DNA from: Azoarcus sp. L1K30
GTDB taxonomy: Bacteria > Pseudomonadota > Gammaproteobacteria > Burkholderiales > Rhodocyclaceae
DNA length: 64,000 bases
Reading direction: 5' to 3'
NCBI RefSeq assembly: GCF_018122735.1
Contig: NZ_JAGRRD010000001.1
Location: forward strand, 3,329,190 to 3,393,189
Of the stretch, positions 17,788 to 27,627 are shown piece by piece (within the stretch, counting starts at the first letter, position 1; every line of letters starts with the position of its first letter). A program made the translations under genes and the position numbers. The notes beneath the pieces were generated by a model that saw only the letters and a list, made by a program, of their open reading frames with translations, had not been told where the DNA came from and made no database searches.

Positions 17788-19397
17788 GATGCACACGCCA
17801 TCTGCTGGTTTTCCCGATCCCACGTATCGGCCGTAACGCCTTCTTCCCGCAAACGGAACTTCTGCACCTTCTCGGTTGGCGTCTTGGGTAAGGCGTCAAC
17901 GAAGCGAACGTAGCGCGGCACCATGAAGCGGGCCATCAGGCCTTCGCAGTGCGCCACCAGTTCGGCTTCGGTCAGCACACTGCCAACCTTGCGCACGATG
18001 CACACCAGCACCTCGTCCTCACCCAACTCCGACGACACCGGCACCGCTGCCGCCTCCAGCACCTCGGGATGAGTGACCACCAGACGTTCGACCTCGAACG
18101 AACTGATGTTCTCCCCGCGACGCCGGATCGCGTCCTTCTTGCGATCCACGAAACGGTAGAACCCATCGCCGTCCCGCACCAGCGTATCGCCGGTGTGAAA
18201 CCACAGATCCTGCCACGCCTCGACCGTCTTTTCCGGCATCCGGTAGTACCCGAGCAGTGTCGACCACGGCCGCTTCGGCCTCACCAGCAGTTCGCCCGGC
18301 ACCTCGTCGCCAACCGGCAGACCGTCGTCGTCGACCAGCAGCACTTCACAGTCGGGATGCGGCTTGCCGCAACTGCCTGGACGCGTATCGTCGAGGCGGC
18401 TGACCAGGGCCAGACCGATCTCGCTCATGCCATAGCCTTCGAGGAGACGAACGCCAAAGCGGCGCTCGAAGGCCTCGTGGACCTCGGGGGTCGCCCCGGC
18501 TCCAAACAGCAGGCGCAGCGAATTGTCGATATCGTCCGCGCGAGGCTCGGCCTTGAGCAGGATGGCCAGAATGCTCCCGATGTAGTTGAACTCGGTGCAG
18601 CCGTAACGCTTCACCTCATCCCAGAACACGCTGGCGGAGAAGCGTTCGGCCAGCACCATGCGCGCACCCGACAGCAACGCAGGCACCGCCGACAGGAACT
18701 TTGCATTGCCATGGAACAGGGGCAGTGCGTTGTACAGGCAGTCGGCCTCGGTGTAGCCGGCAATCGCGCACACGCTTTCCGCGGTCTGTACCGCATAGTT
18801 CTGAGGGAGTACCGCCCCCTTGGATGGGCCGGTCGTACCCGAGGTGAACTGGATCCCCATCGGATCGCTCCAACGCACCTCGGGACGCTCGAATACGCCA
18901 TCGTTGTCGACCAGCCTCGCCCACGGCAGTACCTTGCGGCCTTCAAGCGCAAAGTGCCCGTCCTCCATGTCGAGCACAATGACCGTGTGCAGGCGGGACA
19001 GTGTTTCCGGACGCGCGGCAATATCGCTTATCCGATCAGCAAAAGCTGCCTCGACGACAAGCACATCGCAGTCGGCCTGATCGATCAGATAGGACAGCAG
19101 ATAACCGCGATGAGCGGTATTCACCGGCACCTCGACTGCCCCCAGCTTCGACAGACCAAACCACACCGCGAGGAACTCAGGGCGATTGGCCAGCATGACG
19201 GCCACCTTGACCCCCTTGCCGACCCCTTGCGCAGACAGGCCGGTCGCCACGCGGTTTGCCTCCGCATCGAGCTGACCGTAGGTAAATTCGCTACCGCGAT
19301 ACCAGAACCATGGACGTTCCGGCATACGACAGGCACGCCACTCCAGCAGTCCGTGCAGCGTACGCTTTGCGGGGTCGCGCAGATCGATCGTCTCCAT
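17784..19397 (-). CDS. AMP-forming acyl/aryl-CoA ligase
   Basis: A 537-residue member of the ANL adenylate-forming superfamily. Motifs in order: FTSGTTGPSKG (about 184-194, ATP binding), EGYGMSE, LWFHTGDTLVRDGDGFYRFVDRKKD, GENISSFEVE, and a late PKTPTEKVQKFRLRE with the adenylation lysine. It should activate a carboxylic acid to its CoA ester with ATP. The start at 19397 has AGGGG seven bases upstream; an ATG at 19412 overlapping the upstream stop as ATGA is an equally legal alternative. Its position directly after the carboxylase subunits mirrors the acetophenone pathway, where a ligase activates the beta-keto acid product. Confidence 0.87.
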   Translation of the reverse strand: METIDLRDPAKRTLHGLLEWRACRMPERPWFWYRGSEFTYGQLDAEANRVATGLSAQGVGKGVKVAVMLANRPEFLAVWFGLSKLGAVEVPVNTAHRGYLLSYLIDQADCDVLVVEAAFADRISDIAARPETLSRLHTVIVLDMEDGHFALEGRKVLPWARLVDNDGVFERPEVRWSDPMGIQFTSGTTGPSKGAVLPQNYAVQTAESVCAIAGYTEADCLYNALPLFHGNAKFLSAVPALLSGARMVLAERFSASVFWDEVKRYGCTEFNYIGSILAILLKAEPRADDIDNSLRLLFGAGATPEVHEAFERRFGVRLLEGYGMSEIGLALVSRLDDTRPGSCGKPHPDCEVLLVDDDGLPVGDEVPGELLVRPKRPWSTLLGYYRMPEKTVEAWQDLWFHTGDTLVRDGDGFYRFVDRKKDAIRRRGENISSFEVERLVVTHPEVLEAAAVPVSSELGEDEVLVCIVRKVGSVLTEAELVAHCEGLMARFMVPRYVRFVDALPKTPTEKVQKFRLREEGVTADTWDRENQQMACAS

Positions 19398-19408
19398 CTC
19401 GACGCCCC

Positions 19409-21484
19409 TCATGCCGTCGCGGCCGCCACGGATCCCGCACCCGGATCGGGCCACCGCCCGTACCAGCGCAGTACCGCCGCAGGCGGACACTTGGCGGACC
19501 ATTCACGGACGAAATCGGCGTAAGGCTTTGCCCTCGCCTTGCGAACATGGCGAGCATCCGTGCGCAGAGCCCTCGTCGCCTCTGCATCGAGCCGCAAGGT
19601 ATCGGCATCGTAGGCGACGCGATAGACATTACGCGCCGCCCACGGCGTCACCAGCTTGCGCCGAAGATCGGCGATGACCAGCGCGGGGTCGCGCTCGAGC
19701 ACGTCGCCATACCCGGCGCCACCGGATACCGGTACATAGATCGTGTCGCCCTCAGCCAGAGGCTGAGGCGCGAAGCTGACATGCTGCAGCCGACGCTCGC
19801 CCGCTTCCACGCGGTCCTGCCCATACAGCGCCCCCATGTCGTGTGGCAACTCGGCACCATCGGCAAGCAACTGTCGCATATTGCCGTTGGCAACGACCTG
19901 GACGAATATGGTCGGTGCTGCGCGCCCGCCGAAAATCCCCGGTGTTGCCGGGAATCGGGTGCCGAAACCCATGCCCCCGACGGCCAGACCCGGCGTCCCA
20001 TGCACCATCGCGCCAAAACCCACACCGGCACCACCACGGAACTTGCCATGGCCATAGGAGTTGTTGAAGAAGTTGCGGAACAGGTAGAGGAAGGGCCGGT
20101 CGGCTTCGGTCGCTTCGACGTCGCCGCAGTCACTCATGGTGGCGAAGAAGGCGCCCGCCGCGTCGACCCCGTCACCATCGGGGCAGCCACCACCGCCGGT
20201 GGCATTGATCTCAGGGGTGATGTCGGCCACCGGGTCGCCCCACTGGTTGAGTCCGCCATAAGGCGTAACGGCAAAACCCGAATACCAGCACCCCACCGCA
20301 CGCAACGGCTCGATCGCGTAGGTCATGCGTGCGCCACACATGAACATGCCCTGGGTAAATGCCACCTGGGTGGCAGGCGCATAGGAAACCGGGAGATCAC
20401 CACCGGCGCTGACCAGCGTATTGTCGTCAAACTCCCACTCGATCGCGTCAAGCAGGCCATTGTTGGCCGGAAGATCGTGGAAGAACCAACCGCAGAAATA
20501 CACCATCGCCAACCCGATAATGCCCTGGAAATAGCTGTTGATCGGGCGGTCGGAAATTGCCGGCGAAGATCCCCGCAGAATCAGCTTGATCCGGTCTCCA
20601 CGCTTCTCCACCGCGAGGTTGATCTTGAGCAACGCATCTTCCGGTCCAGTCGTATCCATGAAACGGGGCTGACGGTAGATGCCGTCGTTGAGACGCGACA
20701 CCTTGCGCCGTGCCGCCTCGCCGGTAATCCGCAACACGCGGCGCAAAGAGCCAACGAAGAAGTCGCTGCCCTTTTCGGTGATGATCTCCTTCACCCGGCG
20801 TTCGGCAATCCGCGACGCTGCGAGCCGAGCCTTGATGTCGAGCAGCATGGTGCGTGGGTCGCGGGTCATGTTGGCGAGCATGCCCAGGATATCCTCCTTG
20901 AGCACGAAATCCTCGCCGATCTTGATGGGCGTCACCAGCAAGCCTTCGTCGTAGCGCGAACGCGCGCCGTTGACCATGCCGCCCGGTTCGGAACCGCCAC
21001 ATTCGCCGGTATGCACGGCGGCACCGATGAAGCAGACCAGTTCGCCGTCGGCGAATACGGGAATCGCGAGCCCCATGTCGGCGTTATGCACCCCGCCATA
21101 AAATGGATCGTTGTAGAAGAAGGAGTCGCCCTCCTTCAGTCCCACCGATGGATCGTCCTTCCAGTGTTTGACGATGTACTTGATCGGAATCTGTGACAGC
21201 ACGGCATGATGGTAGATGCCAGTGGCACAGATCGCGAGATCGCCCTGGGCTGTGTAGATGCCGAAGGCCACGTCCCCCCAGCGCATCGCCGTCGACGCGC
21301 CAAGGCGCATGGTGGTTTCCTTTCCTTCCAGGGCAATCATGCCTGCCTTGTGCTGGAAGATCTCGAACTCGAGGTCGTCGATTCCCTGCTGGGCCGCCAC
21401 CTCGCGGGCAGTCTCCGGTTCGGGGCGCAATCGTTGCACCACCTCGAAATCGCGCCCATAACGGAAGTTCGCGCGTGCGTTCAT
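19409..21484 (-). CDS. HyuB-family subunit, ApcD-like ketone carboxylase component
   Basis: A 691-residue hydantoinase B/oxoprolinase-family protein. Typical segments are DLAICATGIYHHAVLSQIP, FFYNDPFYGGVHNADM, GECGGSEPGGMVNGA, NNSYGHGKFRGGAGVGFG and SGGAGYGDVLERDP. In acetophenone carboxylase and acetone carboxylase a HyuB-like subunit catalyses the carboxylation step beside an ATP-using HyuA-like subunit. The predicted mass of about 75 kDa agrees with the reported ApcD subunit. Neighbours supply every other subunit type, which favours an Apc-like complex over a stand-alone hydantoinase. GGAGGAG precedes the ATG. The ketone substrate is not known. Confidence 0.85.
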   Translation of the reverse strand: MNARANFRYGRDFEVVQRLRPEPETAREVAAQQGIDDLEFEIFQHKAGMIALEGKETTMRLGASTAMRWGDVAFGIYTAQGDLAICATGIYHHAVLSQIPIKYIVKHWKDDPSVGLKEGDSFFYNDPFYGGVHNADMGLAIPVFADGELVCFIGAAVHTGECGGSEPGGMVNGARSRYDEGLLVTPIKIGEDFVLKEDILGMLANMTRDPRTMLLDIKARLAASRIAERRVKEIITEKGSDFFVGSLRRVLRITGEAARRKVSRLNDGIYRQPRFMDTTGPEDALLKINLAVEKRGDRIKLILRGSSPAISDRPINSYFQGIIGLAMVYFCGWFFHDLPANNGLLDAIEWEFDDNTLVSAGGDLPVSYAPATQVAFTQGMFMCGARMTYAIEPLRAVGCWYSGFAVTPYGGLNQWGDPVADITPEINATGGGGCPDGDGVDAAGAFFATMSDCGDVEATEADRPFLYLFRNFFNNSYGHGKFRGGAGVGFGAMVHGTPGLAVGGMGFGTRFPATPGIFGGRAAPTIFVQVVANGNMRQLLADGAELPHDMGALYGQDRVEAGERRLQHVSFAPQPLAEGDTIYVPVSGGAGYGDVLERDPALVIADLRRKLVTPWAARNVYRVAYDADTLRLDAEATRALRTDARHVRKARAKPYADFVREWSAKCPPAAVLRWYGRWPDPGAGSVAAATA

Positions 21485-21541
21485 GTCTCCTCCTGATTCT
21501 CTTCTGGTTCGATGCAGTGTCGGATGCGGTGCGACGGCCTG

Positions 21542-23680
21542 TCAGGCGGCGTACTCGAGCACACCGTTCTTCCATGGGTCCATCCGGTAACACCAGCCAG
21601 GCTCGATGACGTAAGTCGTTTCCGGTGCCTCGATCAGGGCGGGGCCATCGATCCGGTTGCCCGGGGACAGGCGAGTCCAGTCATAGACGACGGTGTCGAC
21701 CAGACCGACCGCGGGATCGAAGCAGGCCGGGCGAACGCCACTGCGCGCGGCCGACGCGTCTTCGCTGCCATTTGCGAGTTGATGGAAGGGGGCTCTGGGT
21801 TGGTGCACCGATGCCGTCAGATAAAAGCACTCGACGTTGATTCCACCCACCGGAAATGCAGCTTCGGGCGAATAGATTTCGGAGTAGCGACTGGTGAAGC
21901 GATCGCACAGATCACGCACGTCTTCCTCGGTCTGCAGGACCAGGTGAGGCACCTCGACCTTGGTCACGTTGTACTGGCTGCCGTAGCGCATATCCAGCTC
22001 AAGCCGGAACTGGATGCGCTCCTCGGGAAAACCCTCGAGACGCAGGTCGCGTACCGCCTGGTCGCGCAGTTCGCGAACCACCTGATTGAACGATTCGAGA
22101 TCTGCCAGCCACGCTTGCTCGTTCCAGCGAAACAGCTTGAGCGTACGCGACACGTCCCACACCTGACGAATTTCCATGGTGGAAGCGCCGAAGGCCCCGA
22201 ACACGGATGCCACGGCCGGCACGACTACCCTGCGGGAGCCGATGTAAGGTGCAAATCCGCAGGCATGCGCAGCACCCGCGCCGCCGCAAGCGAATACAGT
22301 GAACTTGCGCGGGTCATGACCCTTCAGCGCAACTTCGTTGAACACCTCCTGGCCCATGCGGGCGTCAACCAGGCGACGGATGCGGTGCGCGGCCTCCAGT
22401 ACGGTGATGCCCAGCGGAACGGCAATACGGGTTTCGATCGCATCGCACGCCAGGTCGGCATCGAGGTACATCTCGCCACCGAGGTAGTTGTCCGGATTCA
22501 GGTAACCGAGCACCAAGTCGGCATCGGTCACCGTCGGCTCGACCCCGCCCTTGTCATAACAGGCGGGGCCAGGCATTGAGCCCGCCGACTGCGGACCGAC
22601 TTCGAGCGCCTTGCCCATCAACTCGTTGACCCAGGCGATCGACCCGCCCCCGGCGCCGATCGACTTGACCTCGATCGCAGGAATATTGGTACGCCAGCGA
22701 TCGATCACGGGGATGAAGTCATGCGCTCGAAGTTCGCCCCCGCTGATGACGCCGATATCGAACGACGTCCCACCCATGTCGGTAAACACGACATTGTCGG
22801 TGCCAATCAGGCGACCGACTTCAGCCGACCCGTACATGCCTGCCACCGGGCCGGCGTTATGCGTCAATACAGCCTTGGTTCGCGATACTTTCTTTGTCCC
22901 ACCAGTGTTGTGGACCAGGATCAAGGGACGTTGGTAGCCGCCATCGCGCAACTCGTTGCCGAGCCTGTTGAGGTTATCGGCCATGATGCCGTGGATGTAC
23001 GCGTTCACCACGGTGGTCATGGTCCGGGTGTATTCACCGGACTTTGGCGAGATTTCGCTCGACAGCGTGACCGGCATCGCCCCAAGGTAGTCCTCGGGAT
23101 ATTCCTCCTCGATGATCTGCTTGATCAGGCGTTCATGCTCGGGATTGACGAAGGACCACATCAGGCTGACGACGAAGCCCATTGCGCCACGGTCGACCAG
23201 TTGCTGCAGCTTCTCCAGCACATCCTCACGCGAGAGCGGGGTGACCACGCCGCCACGGCAATCGATGCGCTCGCGTACGCCGACCACCATCTCCGGATCG
23301 ATCAAGGGCGCCGGTTTGCGGATTCTGGCCAGATCGCGGGCCTGATGCACCGGAATGCCATCGGCCCAGCTACGTGAGCGCCCGATGAAGATCGTGTCCT
23401 CGAATCCCGCAGTCGTGATCAGGCCGAGCTTGGGACCATTGCGTTCAATGAGCGCATTGGTGCCGACGGTGGTCGAATAGCGCAACGCCTCGACCCGCGA
23501 CAGGTAGTCGTGTCCGCCCAGACCACTGCGCCGGGCCAGCTCCTTGATTCCCCTCATGAAGCCCACCGACAAGTCATAGTGGGTGGTCGGCGTCTTGTAG
23601 ACCACTGCCTGACCATCCGCACCGATCGAACAGAAGTCGGTGAATGTACCGCCGATGTCGATCCCGACGTTGAATCCCAT
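21542..23680 (-). CDS. HyuA-family subunit, ApcC-like ketone carboxylase component
   Basis: A 712-residue hydantoinase A/oxoprolinase-family protein with the ASKHA-type ATP-binding motifs: VGIDIGGTFTDF (about 4-15), FTDMGGTSFDIG, SIGAGGGSIAWV, GPACYDKGG, and FACGGAGAAHACGFA near the C-terminal half. It is expected to activate ketone and/or bicarbonate by ATP-dependent phosphorylation. It is the larger of two HyuA paralogues in the operon, matching the ApcC role. The start at 23680 (MGFNVG) places GGAG eight bases upstream; the Met at 23686 is too close to it. It lies 57 bases before the HyuB-like gene. Confidence 0.85.
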   Translation of the reverse strand: MGFNVGIDIGGTFTDFCSIGADGQAVVYKTPTTHYDLSVGFMRGIKELARRSGLGGHDYLSRVEALRYSTTVGTNALIERNGPKLGLITTAGFEDTIFIGRSRSWADGIPVHQARDLARIRKPAPLIDPEMVVGVRERIDCRGGVVTPLSREDVLEKLQQLVDRGAMGFVVSLMWSFVNPEHERLIKQIIEEEYPEDYLGAMPVTLSSEISPKSGEYTRTMTTVVNAYIHGIMADNLNRLGNELRDGGYQRPLILVHNTGGTKKVSRTKAVLTHNAGPVAGMYGSAEVGRLIGTDNVVFTDMGGTSFDIGVISGGELRAHDFIPVIDRWRTNIPAIEVKSIGAGGGSIAWVNELMGKALEVGPQSAGSMPGPACYDKGGVEPTVTDADLVLGYLNPDNYLGGEMYLDADLACDAIETRIAVPLGITVLEAAHRIRRLVDARMGQEVFNEVALKGHDPRKFTVFACGGAGAAHACGFAPYIGSRRVVVPAVASVFGAFGASTMEIRQVWDVSRTLKLFRWNEQAWLADLESFNQVVRELRDQAVRDLRLEGFPEERIQFRLELDMRYGSQYNVTKVEVPHLVLQTEEDVRDLCDRFTSRYSEIYSPEAAFPVGGINVECFYLTASVHQPRAPFHQLANGSEDASAARSGVRPACFDPAVGLVDTVVYDWTRLSPGNRIDGPALIEAPETTYVIEPGWCYRMDPWKNGVLEYAA

Positions 23681-23718
23681 GTTCATGTCTCCTATTGGTT
23701 TTTTCTTTGCGGAAGACG

Positions 23719-24522
23719 CTAGGCAGCAGTGGCGCCCGCTGCCTTGAGTGCCTCGATATCACGGGTCTGAGCAGCACTGGCAAACCACAGCACAGGGCCT
23801 CCCTGTATCGCCTCAGCGACTGTTGACGGTGCTGCCGACATCCCCAGGCTGCGCCATCCGGCAGCGGCCGCAGCCTCCAGACAAACACCCGCATCGGTCA
23901 CTGCGCCCGCGAGCAGCAGATGATCGAGGCGCAAACTGCTACGCGCGGCGATCGCCGCCAGCGTGTCCGTGCCGGAGAACCGCATGCCCAGCGCCACACC
24001 GTAGTAATCGGCCACGTTCTTGAGTGTGCCGAACAGGCGCTTGGCGTCCGCGCCAGCCAGCGCGGTAGCGTCGTGCTCATTGACCAGTACAAGCGCAGGG
24101 CGACTGGCGCAGAGCTTCTCCATGAACGCGACCAGACGCACTTTGAGCGCATCGAGGGCCGCACGGTCCCCGCCGTCCAGGAGTGCAATCGGCCCAGGCA
24201 TCAACACCGCGAGGTCGCACCCGCCGCGCTGTGTTTCGGCCAGACGTTCCAGCGTGTCGATCAGCGCGGCAGCGGTATCGTCGGCGCCGCCACGAAGCGC
24301 ATCGGCAAGCCCCTGCTGTACGCCATCCGCCGCGCCAATCAGGATCGCCTGAGCGTCGACCAGGCGTGCGGCGCGCGGCAAGGCATTCGCCCAGCGTGTC
24401 GGATCAGCAGCAAGAGCGGATTCCGCCACGCCTTCCATGTCTGCCGCAAGGCCTTCGAGAAAGGGCAGGAAGCCGGGACCGGTCGGCTGGCCACCACTGA
24501 CCAGCGTTGCGAAGAAGCTCAT
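23719..24522 (-). CDS. 267-aa protein in the carboxylase operon, ApcE-position candidate
   Basis: A 267-residue soluble protein, rich in Ala and Leu, with no signal peptide. The pattern of alternating hydrophobic strands and helices (LAVLMPGPIALLDGG, PALVLVNEHDATAL, GVALGMRFSGTD, LLAGAVTDAG, GWRSLGMSAAP, GGPVLWFASAAQTRDIEALK) suggests an alpha/beta barrel or similar fold. I cannot name its family. It sits between the small zinc subunit and the second HyuA-like subunit, with 11 and 38 bases to its neighbours, so it must be made with the carboxylase. Acetophenone carboxylase needs a separately purified fifth subunit of about 34 kDa (ApcE); this protein, near 27 kDa, could fill that role. GAGGG lies nine bases before the ATG. 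Confidence 0.65.
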   Translation of the reverse strand: MSFFATLVSGGQPTGPGFLPFLEGLAADMEGVAESALAADPTRWANALPRAARLVDAQAILIGAADGVQQGLADALRGGADDTAAALIDTLERLAETQRGGCDLAVLMPGPIALLDGGDRAALDALKVRLVAFMEKLCASRPALVLVNEHDATALAGADAKRLFGTLKNVADYYGVALGMRFSGTDTLAAIAARSSLRLDHLLLAGAVTDAGVCLEAAAAAGWRSLGMSAAPSTVAEAIQGGPVLWFASAAQTRDIEALKAAGATAA

Positions 24523-24533
24523 TTCGAGTCCCC

Positions 24534-24866
24534 TCAGGCCACGCCGTGCCGCACCTTGAGCGCGGCGATGTCGAGTTCGATGTCGTGGGTCAGCGGATGC
24601 CCCGGTGGCAGATACTCGTTTTCGATCAGCGTGCCGCAATCCGGACAGTAAAACTCGATCAGTCGGCAATAGTCGGGATCCGGCGCGAATGAAAACGCCT
24701 CGCCGGCGGTCATCGACGGATGGGCCTCGGTGATCGGTATCTCTGCCACCAGGCATCCACGTTTGTAGTCTTCTGCAGCCGGACCCAGTACATGGTTGCA
24801 GCGATTGCACTGCCACTGTTCGGTATCGAGTTCGATATCAAGATATTCCGTGATTCGTACTTTCAT
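24534..24866 (-). CDS. small Zn-binding subunit, ApcB-like
   Basis: A 110-residue protein (about 12 kDa) with two CXXC pairs, CNRC (20-23) and CPDC (74-77), expected to bind one zinc, and further cysteines at 38 and 67. It begins MKVRITEYLDIE and has no signal peptide. Small zinc-containing subunits of 12-20 kDa occur in acetone and acetophenone carboxylases. The start overlaps the stop of the upstream HyuA-like gene by four bases (ATGA), supporting stoichiometric synthesis. The identification as the gamma/ApcB-type subunit rests on size, cysteines and position. Confidence 0.75.
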   Translation of the reverse strand: MKVRITEYLDIELDTEQWQCNRCNHVLGPAAEDYKRGCLVAEIPITEAHPSMTAGEAFSFAPDPDYCRLIEFYCPDCGTLIENEYLPPGHPLTHDIELDIAALKVRHGVA

Positions 24867-26893
24867 TGTTGGCGGCTCCGCTCGATAAGCGCGTTGTCGT
24901 ACTGATCCACCCGCAACGCCCAGCCTGCGGGAATCACCATCGTGGTTTGACCCGACTCAACGATGACGGGACCCGTCAGCGCATGGCCGTTGCCCAGCCG
25001 CGCTCTGTCATACACGGGCAGCATTCGGTGCCCTTCACGCGCCCCGAGATAAACCTGGCGCTGAGTTCGCAAAGCCGTTTCGAGCCCGTCGGTCGCTGCG
25101 GCAACTGCTTGCTGCCGGTAGTGCGGCACGCTCGAGCGCGCGAACAGACCGAGGGTGGAGAGCGTCAATTCCGCGTCGCCGGCAACGCCGAGCAGGCGGA
25201 TTGCCCGGGCCCGGAGGCGCTCTACGCTGTCATGCGCGGCGAAGGTATCGACTGCTGCGGTGAGACGGGCTTCGCGACCCGCGGCATCCTCGACAATCAG
25301 TTCGAGCTGCCAGGCAATACCCTCTGCACTGAAACCCTCACCACGCATGTCGGCACTGCCTCGCCGACTCAGCCCCGCCACGATGTCGCGTACCGCGGCA
25401 TAGTCATGCCCTGCATCGAGCGGGAGATCCAGGCGGTGGTAGTAAAGGTGGCCGACATCCATCAATGACGACGAATACGCCGAAAACACCGCCGAAAACG
25501 GCGTGATCACCAGACGATCGATGCCCGCAATCTGTGCGATCTGGCAACTGTGAAGCGGTCCGGCACCGCCGTAGATCACCATCAACGGATCGGGATGCAC
25601 ACCAATCTGATCACGAATCCTCGCCAGCTCGCGGCCAACATCGGTTTCCACCGTCTGCCTGATCCGGCATGCGGCCTCCTCTACGGATATACCGAGTGGG
25701 CCCGCAACATGCTCGGCAATCGACTCGCGGGCCTTGTCGACATCGAGACGGCGGGCACCACCGAGGAAATAGTCGGGATCGAGCCAGCCAAGCACGAGAT
25801 TGGCATCGGTCACCGTCGGCAGCTTGCCGCCGAGGCCGAAACACACCGGCCCCGGTAACGCACCAGCCGATTGCGGACCGACCCGGAGCACGCCTTCCAC
25901 GACACTGGCGATCGAACCACCCCCTGCGCCCAGCGCCCGGATCTCGAGCATTGGCAGATTGCAGTCGAAACCCTCGATGTCGGGGCGCAAGGCATAGCCT
26001 GGTTCCCCCTCCCGCACACAGCCGATGTCGAACGAGGTACCGCCCATGTCACCCGAGAACACGCACCCGGCACCGTACATCGCACCGATCTCGCGCACCC
26101 CCAACAAACCCGCTGCCGGACCTGAATTGTAGGTATTGATCGCGCGTGTCTTGGCCACACGGGCAACCGCGCCATTGTTGTGACCGATCAGCAACTGACC
26201 GCGATAGTCCAGACGACGCAGATCCTCGCCGGCCTTGTACAGCAGTCGGGTGAGCTTGCCGTGAATGTATGCGTTGAGCACTGCCGTGTTGATACGCTCA
26301 CGGTAGCCGCTACGCTGGACGATGTCGGCACTGAGGAAAACCGGTACGGAACCAAGGTAGTCGCGTGGATATTCACGTTTGATCGCGTCGCGAATAGCAC
26401 GCTCGTTGGCCGGATTGATATCGGCATGCTCGAGCGCCACCACCAGACAACGTGCGCCACGATCGATCAAGGTCTGAGCAGCCTCGAGCAACTGGAGCAA
26501 CTGCGGGGCACGCCGTACATGACCTGCGCCATCCATGGCCTCATCCACACCGGCCACCATATCGGCGGCGACCAGTGGCGTCTTGCCTTCGACGTCCGCA
26601 GACGGCGCCAGCCCCTCCATGCCCGCGGTGACGATCAGCCCGATCTTGGCGCCATCGCGCTGGATGATCGAGTTGGTACCGATGGTATTGGAGAAACGGA
26701 TGATGTCCGTCTCGAACAGGAATTCGCGCACAGGCAGGTCGAACGCGCGTGCGGACTCCCTGATGCACTCCATGAAGCACATCGTGAGATCGTGCGGTGT
26801 CGTCGGTGTCTTCACCGTGCGAAAAGCGTCGCCATGCGTGACGAAGCCATCGGTGAAAGTCCCGCCGGTATCAATGTCGACGGTAAAGCCCAT
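24863..26893 (-). CDS. HyuA-family subunit, ApcA-like ketone carboxylase component
   Basis: A 676-residue hydantoinase A/oxoprolinase-family protein. ATP-binding motifs run in order: VDIDTGGTFTDGF (residues 4-16), FSGDMGGTSFDIGC, ALGAGGGSIASV, GPVCFGLGGKLPTVTDANL, and IYGGAGPLHSCQIA. Its mass near 72 kDa agrees with ApcA. It is the first structural gene after tetR (54 bases) and has GGAGGAG before the ATG. Two HyuA paralogues plus one HyuB and a small zinc subunit are the hallmark of acetophenone-carboxylase-type complexes; simple hydantoinases and oxoprolinases need only one of each. Confidence 0.85.
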   Translation of the reverse strand: MGFTVDIDTGGTFTDGFVTHGDAFRTVKTPTTPHDLTMCFMECIRESARAFDLPVREFLFETDIIRFSNTIGTNSIIQRDGAKIGLIVTAGMEGLAPSADVEGKTPLVAADMVAGVDEAMDGAGHVRRAPQLLQLLEAAQTLIDRGARCLVVALEHADINPANERAIRDAIKREYPRDYLGSVPVFLSADIVQRSGYRERINTAVLNAYIHGKLTRLLYKAGEDLRRLDYRGQLLIGHNNGAVARVAKTRAINTYNSGPAAGLLGVREIGAMYGAGCVFSGDMGGTSFDIGCVREGEPGYALRPDIEGFDCNLPMLEIRALGAGGGSIASVVEGVLRVGPQSAGALPGPVCFGLGGKLPTVTDANLVLGWLDPDYFLGGARRLDVDKARESIAEHVAGPLGISVEEAACRIRQTVETDVGRELARIRDQIGVHPDPLMVIYGGAGPLHSCQIAQIAGIDRLVITPFSAVFSAYSSSLMDVGHLYYHRLDLPLDAGHDYAAVRDIVAGLSRRGSADMRGEGFSAEGIAWQLELIVEDAAGREARLTAAVDTFAAHDSVERLRARAIRLLGVAGDAELTLSTLGLFARSSVPHYRQQAVAAATDGLETALRTQRQVYLGAREGHRMLPVYDRARLGNGHALTGPVIVESGQTTMVIPAGWALRVDQYDNALIERSRQQ

Positions 26894-26947
26894 TTGTCTC
26901 CTCCATTGTGTTCGGTCTGCTGTTTGTCTTTTTTGTCGGACCGTGGA

Positions 26948-27595
26948 TCAGCTCTGCCCTGGCGGGGTACCGATCACCCCGTACAGCACGAACGCCACGA
27001 TCTCCTCGTACACTTCATCCGGTGCGAGCGGTCCGTCGGGGCGGTACCAGCGCAGGTACCAGTTGACGACACCCAGCACGTTGAAGGCCAGTATCTTGGT
27101 CTGAGCGCTCTTCACCAGACCTTCGGTACGCAGTTCTTCAAGGATGCCGACATAGGCATCGAGCACGCGCTTCTGGATGGCCTTGCTTGTCTGATCGCCC
27201 GCAGCCGACATGCGGTCGTAGTCGATGAGAAAGATCTTCGATTCCTTCTGGTAGAGCGCCGACGCTGCGAGATGCGCGCGCAGCACCCGCCGGAATCGCT
27301 CGAGGGCGTGTCCACCGCCACCAAGCGCGGCTTCGAGTCGCGCCGGCAAACCCTTGACCGAATAGTCGAGAATCGCCGACCACAAGCCCTCCTTGTTTCC
27401 GAAGTAGTGATAGATCACCGACACGCTGACGCCGAGCGTCTTTGCGATATCCCTGATCGACGTACCCTTGAATCCTCTCGTTGCGAACAGATCGACTGCG
27501 GTCTGCAGCAATTCCTCACGCAATCCGGTGCGCTCCCGTCCGGCGCCTTCCTGAGCATTGTCAGGCACAGCCTCATTGGTATTGGTGTCCAGCAT
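26948..27595 (-). CDS. TetR-family regulator of the carboxylase cluster
   Basis: A 215-residue regulator. After a disordered N-terminus of about 22 residues comes the TetR helix-turn-helix (LLQTAVDLFATRGFKGTSIRDI, then AKTLGVSVSVIYHYFGNKEGLW, about 29-72) and a helical ligand-binding domain resembling the TetR_C/KstR2-like group. It is transcribed in the same direction as the carboxylase genes, and a palindromic site lies 33 bases upstream of its start. Two more sites lie between it and the divergent dehydrogenase. It is probably an autoregulated repressor released by a pathway metabolite, perhaps an acyl-CoA; the ligand is a guess. Confidence 0.87.
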   Translation of the reverse strand: MLDTNTNEAVPDNAQEGAGRERTGLREELLQTAVDLFATRGFKGTSIRDIAKTLGVSVSVIYHYFGNKEGLWSAILDYSVKGLPARLEAALGGGGHALERFRRVLRAHLAASALYQKESKIFLIDYDRMSAAGDQTSKAIQKRVLDAYVGILEELRTEGLVKSAQTKILAFNVLGVVNWYLRWYRPDGPLAPDEVYEEIVAFVLYGVIGTPPGQS

Positions 27596-27627
27596 GCCGC
27601 TTCTTCCTCGTTGAATGGTCTGATTGT

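Noticed and set aside
19310-21196. 628-codon plus-strand open frame opposite the HyuB-like gene
   Set aside because: Arg/His-rich antisense frame without motifs; the minus-strand HyuB-like protein is a clear family member.
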